DNA of 64,000 bases from Alloyangia pacifica (GTDB taxonomy: Bacteria; Pseudomonadota; Alphaproteobacteria; Rhodobacterales; Rhodobacteraceae): positions 55,070-119,069 of the forward strand of contig NZ_JAIVKX010000021.1 in assembly GCF_020524285.1 (NCBI RefSeq), given 5' to 3'. Under the pieces are notes generated by a model. The model did not search any database, was not told the DNA's origin, and was given only the letters and a program-made list of their open reading frames with translations. Positions 41,237 to 49,940 of the stretch are shown one piece after another. The position numbers were made by a program, and so were the translations under genes. Position 1 is the first letter of the stretch. Each line of letters opens with the position of its first letter.

Positions 41237-41398
41237 ATGAAGAATACCGTGTCCTTGAGCGACGTGATGTCTGACTACATCAGCCGGTACGGGCTTACTG
41301 AAAAGGCTAGACGATTTTTCCTTGAACGAGTGGAGCAAGAGGCTGCTTCCGAGGGTTGGGGCCGTGCCGAAGAGCAAGACAAGTCATCTTTGAAGTGA
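41237..41398 (+). CDS. 53-residue hypothetical protein upstream of the integrase
   Basis: The short protein MKNTVSLSDVMSDYISRYGL continues with a helical, charged region (KARRFFLERVEQEAASEGWG). The ribosome site AGGAAGGAG stands seven bases before the ATG, among the best in this region, which argues that it is real. It immediately precedes the tyrosine recombinase, a common place for a directionality factor or a small regulator, but it shows no clear AlpA-like winged helix. Function unknown. Confidence 0.55.
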   Translation: MKNTVSLSDVMSDYISRYGLTEKARRFFLERVEQEAASEGWGRAEEQDKSSLK

Positions 41399-41504
41399 CG
41401 CAGCAGCCTGCGCTTTAGCCAAAATTGGACGGCAGATTGTCGTTTCTGGACGGGACGACTTCGCCAAGGCGCGTAAGACTTGCATCGCTGGCGAGTGGCC
41501 AAGG

Positions 41505-43010
41505 GTGCACGACATGATGTCTCCGCCGACCTCTTCCGAGCTCATTCCACCCACAGCTCTCGACGCAATCGAAGCGTGCCCGTTTGCCAATGAAGGGGCT
41601 ATCACGGCCCTGAGGTTTCGCGAGACACCCTATTGGCATTCTCTTCTCAAATGCAGGCACCTCGGCATTCACCGACCCGACGGTCGCATCTGCAACTGGA
41701 CCGCTCGCATTCTGACCAAGGACAAGCGGTATATCCAGAAGTGCTTGGGGCCCGCCCTGGACCTTGGACGCGGGCAGGTGGCTTTCGGTCTCGCCGTGGA
41801 GCGCGCCTTCGCCTGGTTTGCGCAGTCTGACATGCAGAAGCTCTCGAACGAGCCGAAGCCGATCGGCAGGACCCGAGAAATCAGCATCTGCCCCATCGGG
41901 GATGTCTACACGGTCGGCCATGCGCTGCGCGACTACACCGATTGGACCCGTTTAGCGCGCTCTCCCGGTGGTCACTACAATAACCTTGTTCTAATCAACT
42001 ACCACCTTATCCCGAGCTTTGCGCATCGACCGCTCGAAGACTTCGACGCGACCGACGTTCTGGCGCTCGCCAAGCAGGTGATTGAGACGCCGCCGCGTTT
42101 CGGCTTCATGCCCTACTCCTCGCGCAAGGAGGTGCAGGAACTGTCAGTCGATGTGCTACGCAGACGAAAGCGGACCTTCAACTCGCTGCTCAGCATCTTG
42201 CGTATGGCCTTTCGGCACGCGTGGGACAGCAGCCGCATCCAGTCGGAGAGGCCTTGGCGATGCCTCCATCGAATTCCGGTGGCGCATTCTCCGCGCACGA
42301 TATTCCTGACGCGCGAAGAATGCCGGCGATTGCTCGGGGTATGTACGCCCTCTCTCCGCAAACTTGTTCTCGCGGCGCTCTACACGGGCTGCCGCGTGGG
42401 TGAACTAGGCGCACTGCGTGTCGAGGATGTCGGCCGGCAGGGCTTCGGGGTCAGGGTCGGAGCCTTCAAGAGAGGTGCGGCAAGGTTCGTCTTTCTTCCG
42501 GACGAGGGTATGGCATTTTTTCTCTCATGTTGCGAAAGCAAGCAGGACCGGGACCCGGTCTTCACGTCCGACATGGGACAAGTCTGGAGACGCCAACACG
42601 GCAACCTCTTCAGGCGGGCGGTTGCGGAAGCGGGCCTTCCCAAGGCTTTTGTCTTTCATGGCCTACGCCACACTTATGCGAGTGATCTGGTTCGTGCCGG
42701 AGTTCCTCTGGAAATCGTCGCAAAGCAGCTCGGGCACGCAAATACGATCACGGTCAGCAACACCTATGGGCACCTCTCAGAGCAATTTCGAGAGGAACAA
42801 ATTCGCACTCTCTTCAGCCCCCTGAGCCAAACCCATCGAGCCTTGGCAGTCGAAAAACGCTCTGACCTCGAGCACCTGTGGCATTCGTTCCAACGCGAGG
42901 ATTGGCGCGACTACGCGCGGGTTGAAAGCAAAGGTTCGCATCCCAAACAGGCATTTGCGCGAGGAAGCCAGGAGGTTATCCAGCTGTTCGGTCGTCTTCA
43001 GGCCGACTGA
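41505..43010 (+). CDS. Tyrosine recombinase (phage-type integrase)
   Basis: A 501-residue site-specific recombinase. The catalytic set is visible: Arg in LYTGCRVGELGALRVED (about residue 298), His-x-x-Arg in VFHGLRHTYASDLV (about 385-388), a His in KQLGHANTITVSNTYGHL and the nucleophile Tyr a few residues later (about 420). The N-terminal part (ALRFRETPYWHSLLKCRHLG) is an unusual extension that recurs as a scar at 55.1 kb. It starts at GTG 41505 or the ATG at 41514. It would integrate the surrounding element; no tRNA gene or clear attachment duplication is visible nearby. Confidence 0.9.
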   Translation: MHDMMSPPTSSELIPPTALDAIEACPFANEGAITALRFRETPYWHSLLKCRHLGIHRPDGRICNWTARILTKDKRYIQKCLGPALDLGRGQVAFGLAVERAFAWFAQSDMQKLSNEPKPIGRTREISICPIGDVYTVGHALRDYTDWTRLARSPGGHYNNLVLINYHLIPSFAHRPLEDFDATDVLALAKQVIETPPRFGFMPYSSRKEVQELSVDVLRRRKRTFNSLLSILRMAFRHAWDSSRIQSERPWRCLHRIPVAHSPRTIFLTREECRRLLGVCTPSLRKLVLAALYTGCRVGELGALRVEDVGRQGFGVRVGAFKRGAARFVFLPDEGMAFFLSCCESKQDRDPVFTSDMGQVWRRQHGNLFRRAVAEAGLPKAFVFHGLRHTYASDLVRAGVPLEIVAKQLGHANTITVSNTYGHLSEQFREEQIRTLFSPLSQTHRALAVEKRSDLEHLWHSFQREDWRDYARVESKGSHPKQAFARGSQEVIQLFGRLQAD

Positions 43011-43590
43011 CCAAGCCGGTATGCCAGGCTGGTGCTGCGGAAGAAGTCGCAAGTGCAGCAGATGATCAGAAATGCCGCCGATAAATCTCGAAGCAGGACC
43101 GAATTGACTGAGTTCCCCCGGGTGGCTCAGAAAGCGGGTGTTTGGCTCTCCGCTCCCGCATGACGTGAACGATATTCTTGCTGCTATTGCATCGAGGGAG
43201 CGGGTTCCTGACTCCCAATAGATTAACGTGCACGAGTGCAAGTCATTGGAAACGTACTAATTTTAATCATTCGTTTACTAAATTCATGCCTGCGAGTCAT
43301 GTGTGTTTGGGGGACTATTGTGCTTAGCGTCATCACCCGTCTTCTGAGTAAGAAAATCGGCAGATGTTATCCATAAAGCAATGCGCAATAAGCTATAAGT
43401 TGTACGATTAAAATATTCTACATCTTGCAGCTCACTATGCGTACGATAGCATGCCTTTTGAGGTGAACATTCTCCTCCGTGAACGGGAGAGGTAAAGCCT
43501 TAAGCTGATCGCGCCTAGAGGCGTATTTTTGGCTTGGGAATTTTTAGAAAATTTTGCACTAAACTCATTTTATTCTTCGGATTAAATACT
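43011..43590. other. Gene-free transition from GC-rich to AT-rich DNA
   Basis: No supportable gene lies in these 580 bases. From about 43240 onward base composition drops sharply to AT-rich and stays so to about 44700, marking the left edge of a foreign segment. A near-consensus TTATCCATA occurs at 43367. Confidence 0.5.
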
Positions 43591-44652
43591 ATGCATATCA
43601 ATTCTCTTGATGGCTACAGATTTCTTGCGGCGCTTATTGTTTTATTGGGGCACTTCTCGAATCAGACTGGAATCTTTGCGAAAACATTTGGTGGAGGTGC
43701 GGAGCAAATCGGCGTCGTGATGTTTTTCTGCCTGAGTGGATATTTCATGGGTTATAAATATTTCAATTCAGGCTTTTCTCTCAGAGAGCTTAAGATATAT
43801 CTTTCGCGGAGGCTTGGCAGGGTTATGCCTCTTTTTTTGTTCTCCCTTTTTATTGGAGTGTTGTTGAGTCATCTAGGCAATGACTTGCCATTTTACAAGA
43901 TTGATTACTTGGTCGCACTAAAGAGTATTGCTTTGGTCGAGAGTGTGAGTGTTATGTGGTCAATAGTTACTGAGTGCCGATTTTATTTCATATTTCCGTT
44001 CATTTGGCTTGGATTTTTTATAGATAGGAGGATCGGAATTTTCTCAATTTTTCTTATTGTAGCTTTGGGGTGGTCGTTTAGAGGTCATGAGAACGAACTT
44101 CCTAAAGAGTCTCTAGTCCAGTATTTGCATATTTTTGGTGTTGGTGCCGCCTTGTCTCTACTCTGCTCCCGGAAAAATTCTTGCGTAAAATCGAAGGACT
44201 TTAAAATCAACGCGAGAACTTTGAACGTTCTTTGGCTTTTCTCGGGCTTCTTTATCCTTGTGACCTACCCTGGTATTTCTGAGAGGTTTCTTAACGTATA
44301 TCGCAGCCAGTCAGCCTATTCCGATCCCTACGTTCTGTTTGCTTGCTGCCTCTTCCTTGTCCTCTCCATCTACAGTCCTCTTGCTCATAAGATACTGGGT
44401 TGCCGCTTTGCTACATTTGGAGGTCGCGTATCGTTTTCGATATACCTTTGGCATATGCCGGTCATATGGGCGTCAGAATTAGTAATTTCGGAGATTCCGC
44501 TAGAGGCGCAGCTCATCTTGGTAGGGTTTGTGACGCTATTTGTATCTTGGTTGAGCCACAAATTTATTGAATTGCCTGGGCAAATGTTGTTTCAAATTTT
44601 GGTTCAGACCGAAATGGGGAATTTTTCTCAAAAGTTACGGAGGGAACGATGA
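43591..44652 (+). CDS. Acyltransferase-3 family membrane protein (AT-rich, foreign)
   Basis: A 353-residue integral membrane protein with about ten hydrophobic segments. The acyltransferase-3 start INSLDGYRFLAALIVLLGHF contains the family His, and VMFFCLSGYFMGYKYF and SRRLGRVMPLFLFSLF fit the R-R-x-x-R-x-x-P motif area. It would O-acylate a surface polysaccharide or lipid. Codons are rich in A and T, unlike every neighbour, showing recent transfer. I start it at the ATG at 43591 (family-typical beginning); the frame continues upstream to a TTG at 43534. Confidence 0.85.
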   Translation: MHINSLDGYRFLAALIVLLGHFSNQTGIFAKTFGGGAEQIGVVMFFCLSGYFMGYKYFNSGFSLRELKIYLSRRLGRVMPLFLFSLFIGVLLSHLGNDLPFYKIDYLVALKSIALVESVSVMWSIVTECRFYFIFPFIWLGFFIDRRIGIFSIFLIVALGWSFRGHENELPKESLVQYLHIFGVGAALSLLCSRKNSCVKSKDFKINARTLNVLWLFSGFFILVTYPGISERFLNVYRSQSAYSDPYVLFACCLFLVLSIYSPLAHKILGCRFATFGGRVSFSIYLWHMPVIWASELVISEIPLEAQLILVGFVTLFVSWLSHKFIELPGQMLFQILVQTEMGNFSQKLRRER

Positions 44653-45049
44653 TTTGAAATTTCTTACAAAGCATCCTTCCTCGCCCAAGTGGGCGCATAG
44701 GGAACACAATTGAAATATGTGCTATATTATCCTACGAGCTAAGCCCTCTTAATCTAGTTCGCCAAATCAGGCTGGGTGCGTATCGTTCTCTTGCATCGAA
44801 GTATGCTGCACCTCTCGGCAGCATTGGGCTGACATCAGCCGAATGCACTTACGCCTCTGGTGAGAGCCGTCTGATGGGGATTTGAGAGTGGTTCTAAGTC
44901 CGACCTTATGGTCGACCTAAAGTTCACACCCGAGATCTACATCCTGGCAAGCGGGGATGTTCCGCGCGGGCGACACCGGAACGATGCTGACTAGCTCCAA
45001 GTCGTGAAGGAAAGCTATCTGCGACAACGTCAGGTCACAGCGACGGCGC

Positions 45050-45340
45050 GGCGGCATGGGAAATCGCGTTCTCTTTATACGACTTGGCGGCAGCCGAAGC
45101 GCTTGACCCGCGAGTGCAGCGATCAGCCCCCTGCGAAAAAATACCGACGATCCCTCCGCGCTCCAGCACCGGGATGGCATCGAAATTCCCATCCGCGATC
45201 ATCGGCAGCAGCGCCGCGATCGCTGAAGGCCGCTTCGCGCGCAGGCCGCCGACATTCGTGATGTCCGAGGCGGTCACCGGAGTCTCGCGCCCGAGATCGA
45301 CGAGGCGCCGGAAGGGTAAAAACTCGCGCTTGACAGTTCT
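45050..45340 (-). pseudogene. Fragment of a CBS-domain protein, frameshifted
   Basis: One frame encodes PVTASDITNVGGLRAKRPSA and IADGNFDAIPVLERGGIVGI, the pattern of a CBS domain; the continuation GLIAALAGQALRLPPSRI lies in another frame, so at least one frameshift occurred. There is no start and the 5' part is missing, cut off by the promoter region of the lyase operon. It resembles the end of HPP-CBS membrane proteins, but only the CBS part can be judged. Bases 44653-45049 show no other gene. Confidence 0.6.
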
Positions 45341-45358
45341 TACATGTAACATGTTACA
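45330..45358 (+). promoter_or_regulatory. Promoter and operator of the TRAP/lyase operon
   Basis: TTGACA (45330-45335) and GTTACA (45353-45358) with 17-bp spacing form a -35/-10 pair. A perfect 14-bp palindrome, TGTAACATGTTACA (45345-45358), covers the -10. FadR-subfamily GntR regulators bind short palindromes of this size, and a GntR-type gene ends the operon, so autorepression relieved by substrate is likely. Confidence 0.65.
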
Positions 45359-45416
45359 CATCAGCTGGAGACGGTCAGGTGCCTGAGGAGGCAGAGCCTG
45401 AGCCTGAGGAGGAAAG

Positions 45417-46274
45417 ATGACCCGCGAAAACTTGTTGCGTGCCCGCCTTGAGCAGGGCCTGTTCTCCGTGGCGCCCGGCGCCGCCGACGCGCTGAGTGCC
45501 CGAATCGTACAGGCCCAGGGGTTTGACGCGGTCTACATGACCGGGCTCGGGGCGACGGCCATGCGGCTTGGCAAGCCTGACCTCGGCCTGATGACCCAAA
45601 CCGAGATGGCCGACCATGCCCGCGCCATGGTGCGGGCGGTCGATATCCCGGTGATCGCCGATGCCGATACCGGCTACGGCGGGGCGCTCAACGTGGCCCG
45701 CACGGTACGCGAATACCTGCAGGGCGGTGTCGCGGCGATGCACATCGAGGACCAGGTCAGCCCGAAGCGCTGCGGCCAGTTGTCGGGCATCCGCCTCGTG
45801 CCGGCCGAAGAGGCGGCGGCCCGGCTCAGCGCCGCCGTCGAGGCACGCGGTTCGGAAGACATCGTCCTGATCGGGCGCACCGACGCGCTGCCGGGGCAGG
45901 GGGTCGACGAAGCGGTCAGCCGCGCCGCGCGCTACCGCGACACTGGCATCGACATGGTTTTCGTCGATGGGGTCAAGACCCGCGCGGAGGTCGAGCAGAT
46001 CGCTGCCCGCGTCGAGGGGCCGAAGGTGCTGAGCCTCGTGGATGGCACCGATGCGGCACAACTGACCTTCGACGAGGTGCAGGAAATGGGGTTCTCCGTC
46101 GTCATGTACGCGGTCACCGGCCTGTTTGCAGCAGCGCAGGCGACGGCGGGCGCGATGGCGCGGCTGAAGTCCGGTGGTCGGCCCGGTGGCGGCGCGGCGC
46201 TCAGCTACGCGGAGTTCTGCGACGTGGTGGACCTGCAGGCGCATCAGGCCTTTGCCCACCGCCACGGCGAATGA
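45417..46274 (+). CDS. Isocitrate lyase/PEP mutase-superfamily enzyme (oxaloacetate decarboxylase or 2-methylisocitrate lyase-like)
   Basis: A 285-residue TIM-barrel enzyme. Diagnostic parts are VYMTGLGATAMRLGKPD, IADADTGYGGALNVARTV with metal-binding acids, and MHIEDQVSPKRCGQLSG, where classical lyases have K-(K/R)-C-G. Such enzymes cleave or decarboxylate 2-oxo or 2-hydroxy diacids. It is the first gene of the catabolic operon; GGAGGAAAG precedes the ATG. The exact reaction cannot be read from the sequence. Confidence 0.8.
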   Translation: MTRENLLRARLEQGLFSVAPGAADALSARIVQAQGFDAVYMTGLGATAMRLGKPDLGLMTQTEMADHARAMVRAVDIPVIADADTGYGGALNVARTVREYLQGGVAAMHIEDQVSPKRCGQLSGIRLVPAEEAAARLSAAVEARGSEDIVLIGRTDALPGQGVDEAVSRAARYRDTGIDMVFVDGVKTRAEVEQIAARVEGPKVLSLVDGTDAAQLTFDEVQEMGFSVVMYAVTGLFAAAQATAGAMARLKSGGRPGGGAALSYAEFCDVVDLQAHQAFAHRHGE

Positions 46275-46284
46275 AAGAGGCGAC

Positions 46285-46998
46285 ATGACAGCAAGAGTAC
46301 TTATCACCGGTGCGGGGTCGGGCATCGGCCTCGCCGTGGCGCGGCGGGTCGTGGTCCGCGGCATGCGGGCGATCCTTTGGGATATCTCGGCCCCGGCGCT
46401 TGAAGCCGCGCGGGCCGAGCTCGGCGACAGCGTCGAGACCCGGCAGGTGGATGTTTCCGATGCGCACGCGGTGACCGAGGCCGCCGCGTCGCTCGAGGGC
46501 GTGACCCACCTCGTCAACAATGCGGGCATCCTCGGGCACCGGATGGATTGGGACGACCTCGATCCCGCCGAGGTCGCGCGGGTGCTTGCAATCAACGTGA
46601 CCGGCTTCATGCAGGTCGCCGCGTGCTTCATTGCGGCCCGCAGTCCGCATCCTGCGGCGTCCATGGTCAACATGGCCTCGATTGCCGGGGAGAACGGCGG
46701 TGCGCCGGGCTTTGCAAGCTACGGCGCATCGAAGGGGGCGATCATGGCGCTGACCCGCGCCATGGCCCGGGACTTCGCCCCGGAGGTCCGTGTCAACGCC
46801 CTGTCGCCGGGCATCATCGACACGCCGATCCAGGACGCGGTGATGACCGATGCTGCCGCGCGTGCGCGGGCGGCCGAGGGCATCCCCATGCAGCGCATGG
46901 GCAGCTCGGACGAGGTGGCGGAGGCGGCGGAATGGCTGCTGTTCGATGCGTCCTACACCACGGGCGAAATCATTCGGATCGCAGGAGGCCGGCGGTGA
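46285..46998 (+). CDS. Short-chain dehydrogenase/reductase
   Basis: A 237-residue NAD(P)-dependent oxidoreductase: TGAGSGIGLAVARR (nucleotide-binding glycines), VTHLVNNAGILG, Ser in NMASIAGENGG and the active-site SYGASKGAIM (Tyr-x-x-x-Lys), then ALSPGIIDTPI. It likely oxidises or reduces an alcohol group in the operon's substrate. The TGA overlaps the GTG of the TRAP small permease (GTGA). The ATG lies 10 bases after the lyase stop, with GAGGCGAC before it. Confidence 0.9.
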   Translation: MTARVLITGAGSGIGLAVARRVVVRGMRAILWDISAPALEAARAELGDSVETRQVDVSDAHAVTEAAASLEGVTHLVNNAGILGHRMDWDDLDPAEVARVLAINVTGFMQVAACFIAARSPHPAASMVNMASIAGENGGAPGFASYGASKGAIMALTRAMARDFAPEVRVNALSPGIIDTPIQDAVMTDAAARARAAEGIPMQRMGSSDEVAEAAEWLLFDASYTTGEIIRIAGGRR

Positions 46999-47513
46999 AA
47001 CTGATCGACTGTTTCTTCAGGGCACTCGAATGGGTGCTGGTGTTCCTGCTGGCCGGCATGACGATCATGGTCTTTGCCAATGTGGTGCTGCGCTACGGCT
47101 TCGGCTCGGGCATCGATATGAGCGAGGAGCTTTCGCGCTTCTTCTTCGTCTGGCTAATCTTCCTCGGCGCGATCGTGGCGATGCGGCACAACATGCACAT
47201 GGGCTTCGACCTCGTGATAACGACGGTCAGCGCGCGGGTGCGCCGGGTCCTTCTGACCGTCGCCAATGGCGCGGTGCTGGGGGTCTGCATCCTGATCCTC
47301 GTGGGCACCCTGCAGCAGTTCCATGTCAACGCGACCAACATCGCCCCGGTCACCCGCATGCCGATGATCTGGGTGTTTGGCGTGCTGATCCCGATGTCCT
47401 CGCTCGTGGGGCTGATGGCCGGACTGCGAATGCTCGGATACGCCACGGGCCGCCTGACCGAAGCCCCCGGACATCCCACCGCGGCTGAAAGCGAGATCGA
47501 GGTGCACAAATGA
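46995..47513 (+). CDS. TRAP transporter small permease (DctQ type)
   Basis: A 172-residue protein with four membrane segments (WVLVFLLAGMTIMVFANVVL, FVWLIFLGAIVAM, LTVANGAVLGVCILILVG, MIWVFGVLIPMSSLVGLMAG). The stretch SEELSRFFFVWLIFLGA is typical of DctQ. It starts at GTG overlapping the SDR stop and ends overlapping the large permease (ATGA). Together with the following two genes it forms a sodium-driven importer for an organic acid. Confidence 0.93.
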   Translation: MKLIDCFFRALEWVLVFLLAGMTIMVFANVVLRYGFGSGIDMSEELSRFFFVWLIFLGAIVAMRHNMHMGFDLVITTVSARVRRVLLTVANGAVLGVCILILVGTLQQFHVNATNIAPVTRMPMIWVFGVLIPMSSLVGLMAGLRMLGYATGRLTEAPGHPTAAESEIEVHK

Positions 47514-48787
47514 CCCTTGTCCTGTTCATCCTGACGCTCGGCGTCAGCCTCGTCATAGGCGTGCCCGTCGCCTTCGCGCTGATCATCTGCGCGGCGGCCA
47601 TGGGGCTGCACATGGACCTCTTCGATCCGCAGATCATCTCTCAGCGGATGGTGGTGGGAGCCAACAACTTCTCGCTGCTGGCGATCCCGTTCTTCCTGCT
47701 GGCGGGCGAGCTGATGAACGCGGGCGGCATGTCCCGTCGGATCATCGGCTTCGCCATGGCCTTCGTCGGTCACGTGCGCGGCGGTCTTGGCGTGGTGGCG
47801 ATCTTTGCCGCGATCATCCTCGCCTCGCTGTCGGGCTCGGCCGCGGCAGACAGCGCGGCGCTGATCGCCATCATGCTGCCGATGATGAAACAGTCGGGCC
47901 ATGACGAGGCGCGCTCGGTCGGGCTCATGGCCTCGGGCGGCGTGATTGCCCCGATCATCCCGCCGTCGATCGCCTACATAATCTTCGCCGTGGCGACCAA
48001 CCTGTCGATCACCCAGTTGTTCATGGCCGGCATCGTGCCGGGCGTGATGATGGGGCTCGGCGCGATCATCGCCTGGCTGATCGTGGCGCGCCGTGACAAC
48101 GTGCAGCCGCAGCCGCGCCAGGGCTGGGGCGTGCGCATCAGGGAGACCCGCAAGGCGCTGTGGTCGCTGGGCATGCCGGTGATCATTCTCGGCGGCATCC
48201 GCTTTGGCGTGGTCACCCCGACCGAGGCCGCGGTGATCGCAGCGGTGTACGCGATCTTCGTGGGCATGGTCGTGCACCGCGAGCTCAAGTTCAAGGATCT
48301 GTTCGGCGTGTTCCGCGATGCCGCGCTGACCACTTCGGTGGTGATGATGCTGGCCGCCGCGGCACTGGCGACCGCGTGGTTCATCACCATCGCCGATCTG
48401 TCGGGCATCGTGCTGGACCTCGTCGGCCCGCTGGTGGACAGCCCGACGCTGCTGCTGATCGTCATCATGGCGCTGGTGCTGATGATCGGCACGATGCTGG
48501 ACATGGGGCCGACCATCCTGATCCTCGCCCCAGTGCTCCTGCCCGTGGTCGAGGAGGCCGGCATCGACCCGATCTACTTCGGCGTGCTCTTCGTCATCAA
48601 TTGCGCCATCGGACTTGTCACGCCGCCTGTCGGCATCGTGCTCAGCGTCTCGGCGGGCGTCTCCGGCGTGCCACTGCACAAGGTGGCCAAGGGCGCTGCC
48701 CCTTTCCTGATCGCGCAGATCACCGTGTTGGTGCTGCTCGTGCTGTTCCCGCAACTCGTGCTGGCGCCGCTGAACTGGCTGCGCTGA
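47510..48787 (+). CDS. TRAP transporter large permease (DctM type)
   Basis: A 425-residue protein with about twelve membrane segments and DctM signatures: AIPFFLLAGELMNAGGMSRR, SLSGSAAADSAALIAIM, GVIAPIIPPSIAYIIF and LVTPPVGIVLSVSAGVSGVP. It is the ion-coupled transport subunit. The ATG overlaps the previous TGA. Normal length. Confidence 0.95.
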   Translation: MTLVLFILTLGVSLVIGVPVAFALIICAAAMGLHMDLFDPQIISQRMVVGANNFSLLAIPFFLLAGELMNAGGMSRRIIGFAMAFVGHVRGGLGVVAIFAAIILASLSGSAAADSAALIAIMLPMMKQSGHDEARSVGLMASGGVIAPIIPPSIAYIIFAVATNLSITQLFMAGIVPGVMMGLGAIIAWLIVARRDNVQPQPRQGWGVRIRETRKALWSLGMPVIILGGIRFGVVTPTEAAVIAAVYAIFVGMVVHRELKFKDLFGVFRDAALTTSVVMMLAAAALATAWFITIADLSGIVLDLVGPLVDSPTLLLIVIMALVLMIGTMLDMGPTILILAPVLLPVVEEAGIDPIYFGVLFVINCAIGLVTPPVGIVLSVSAGVSGVPLHKVAKGAAPFLIAQITVLVLLVLFPQLVLAPLNWLR

Positions 48788-48820
48788 CCGACCCCGCTTC
48801 ACTTAGGAGGAGACCTACCA

Positions 48821-49836
48821 TGAAGTTCAAGTTCAAGACCCTCGCGGCCGTCGTTCTCACGGCGACTGCCCTGACCAGCCCGGCGCTGGCGGCGGATTTC
48901 GGCCGCCACACTTTCAAAGTGTCGAACGGCGCATCCAAGGATCACCCCGTGGCCGCCGGCGTCGATGCCATGTCCGAATGCCTCGCCGGTGGATCGGACG
49001 GGTCGATGAAGCTGCGCGGTTTCTACTCCGGCCAGCTCGGCGATGACGCCGAGGCGACCCAGTCGGTGCGTTCGGGCTCGATCGAGATGGTGGTGACCGG
49101 CGCCGCCGCGATCGCCGGCATCGAGCCTGCAATGGGCGTGTTCTCGTTGCCCTTCGTCTTTGCCAACGACGAGGAAGTGGATGCCATCATGACCGGCCCC
49201 TACTTCGACTATCTGGCCGAGAAGATGCCCGCGCATGACCTCGTGCTGCTGTCGATCTGGGAGAATGGTTTCCGCAATGCGACCAACTCCAAGCGCCCGC
49301 TGAACGCGGTGTCGGATTTCGAGGGCCTGAACGTCCGCGTGATGCAGAACCCGATCTTCCTCGACACCTTCCGCCGTCTCGGCGCGAACCCGGTGCCGAT
49401 GGCCTTCGGCGAGGTCTTCACCGCGCTCGAGACCGGCGCTGTCGACGGGCAGGAGAACCCGCTGCCGCTGATCGAGGCGAGCAAGTTCTACGAGGTGCAG
49501 AAGTACCTGACGCTGACCCGTCACGCCTATTCGCCGACGCCGGTCCTGATGTCGCTGCAGGTCTGGGAGGGGCTGAACGCCGACGAGCAGGCGCTCGTGT
49601 CGTCCTGCGCCGCCGAGGCGCGTGACGCGCAGATCGACCGCTCGCGTGCCGCCGTCGGTGAGGCCGCGGAGCTGCTGACCTCGGAAGGCATGGAGATCAA
49701 CGAGATGCCCGCCGCCGAGATGGACAAGCTGCGCGAGCTGGTCGGACCGGTCTACGAAGCGGCCGCGGAGTCGGTCGGCCAAGAGAACCTCGACCGCCTG
49801 CTGCAGGAACTCGAAACCGTTCGCGGCGGCTCCTGA
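48821..49836 (+). CDS. TRAP transporter substrate-binding protein (DctP type)
   Basis: A 338-residue periplasmic binding protein with signal peptide (AAVVLTATALTSPALAA). Family motifs: GNVRV-like NVRVMQNPIFLD carrying the Arg that pairs with a carboxylate, AFGEVFTALETGAVDGQENP and NGFRNATNSKRPLN. The ligand is therefore probably a carboxylic acid, as in most TRAP systems. GGAGGAG stands upstream of the ATG at 48821; a weaker spacing of 33 bases to the previous gene suggests a higher-expression start. Confidence 0.93.
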
Positions 49837-49940
49837 ATATGTCCGGCCTGCGGGCCGGACATGAGACCGGCGCGGCGTCCTCCCGTGCGCGCGCCGGTCT
49901 TCCAGAACTTTCTTTCCCTGTTCCATCGACCGGAGCCTCC

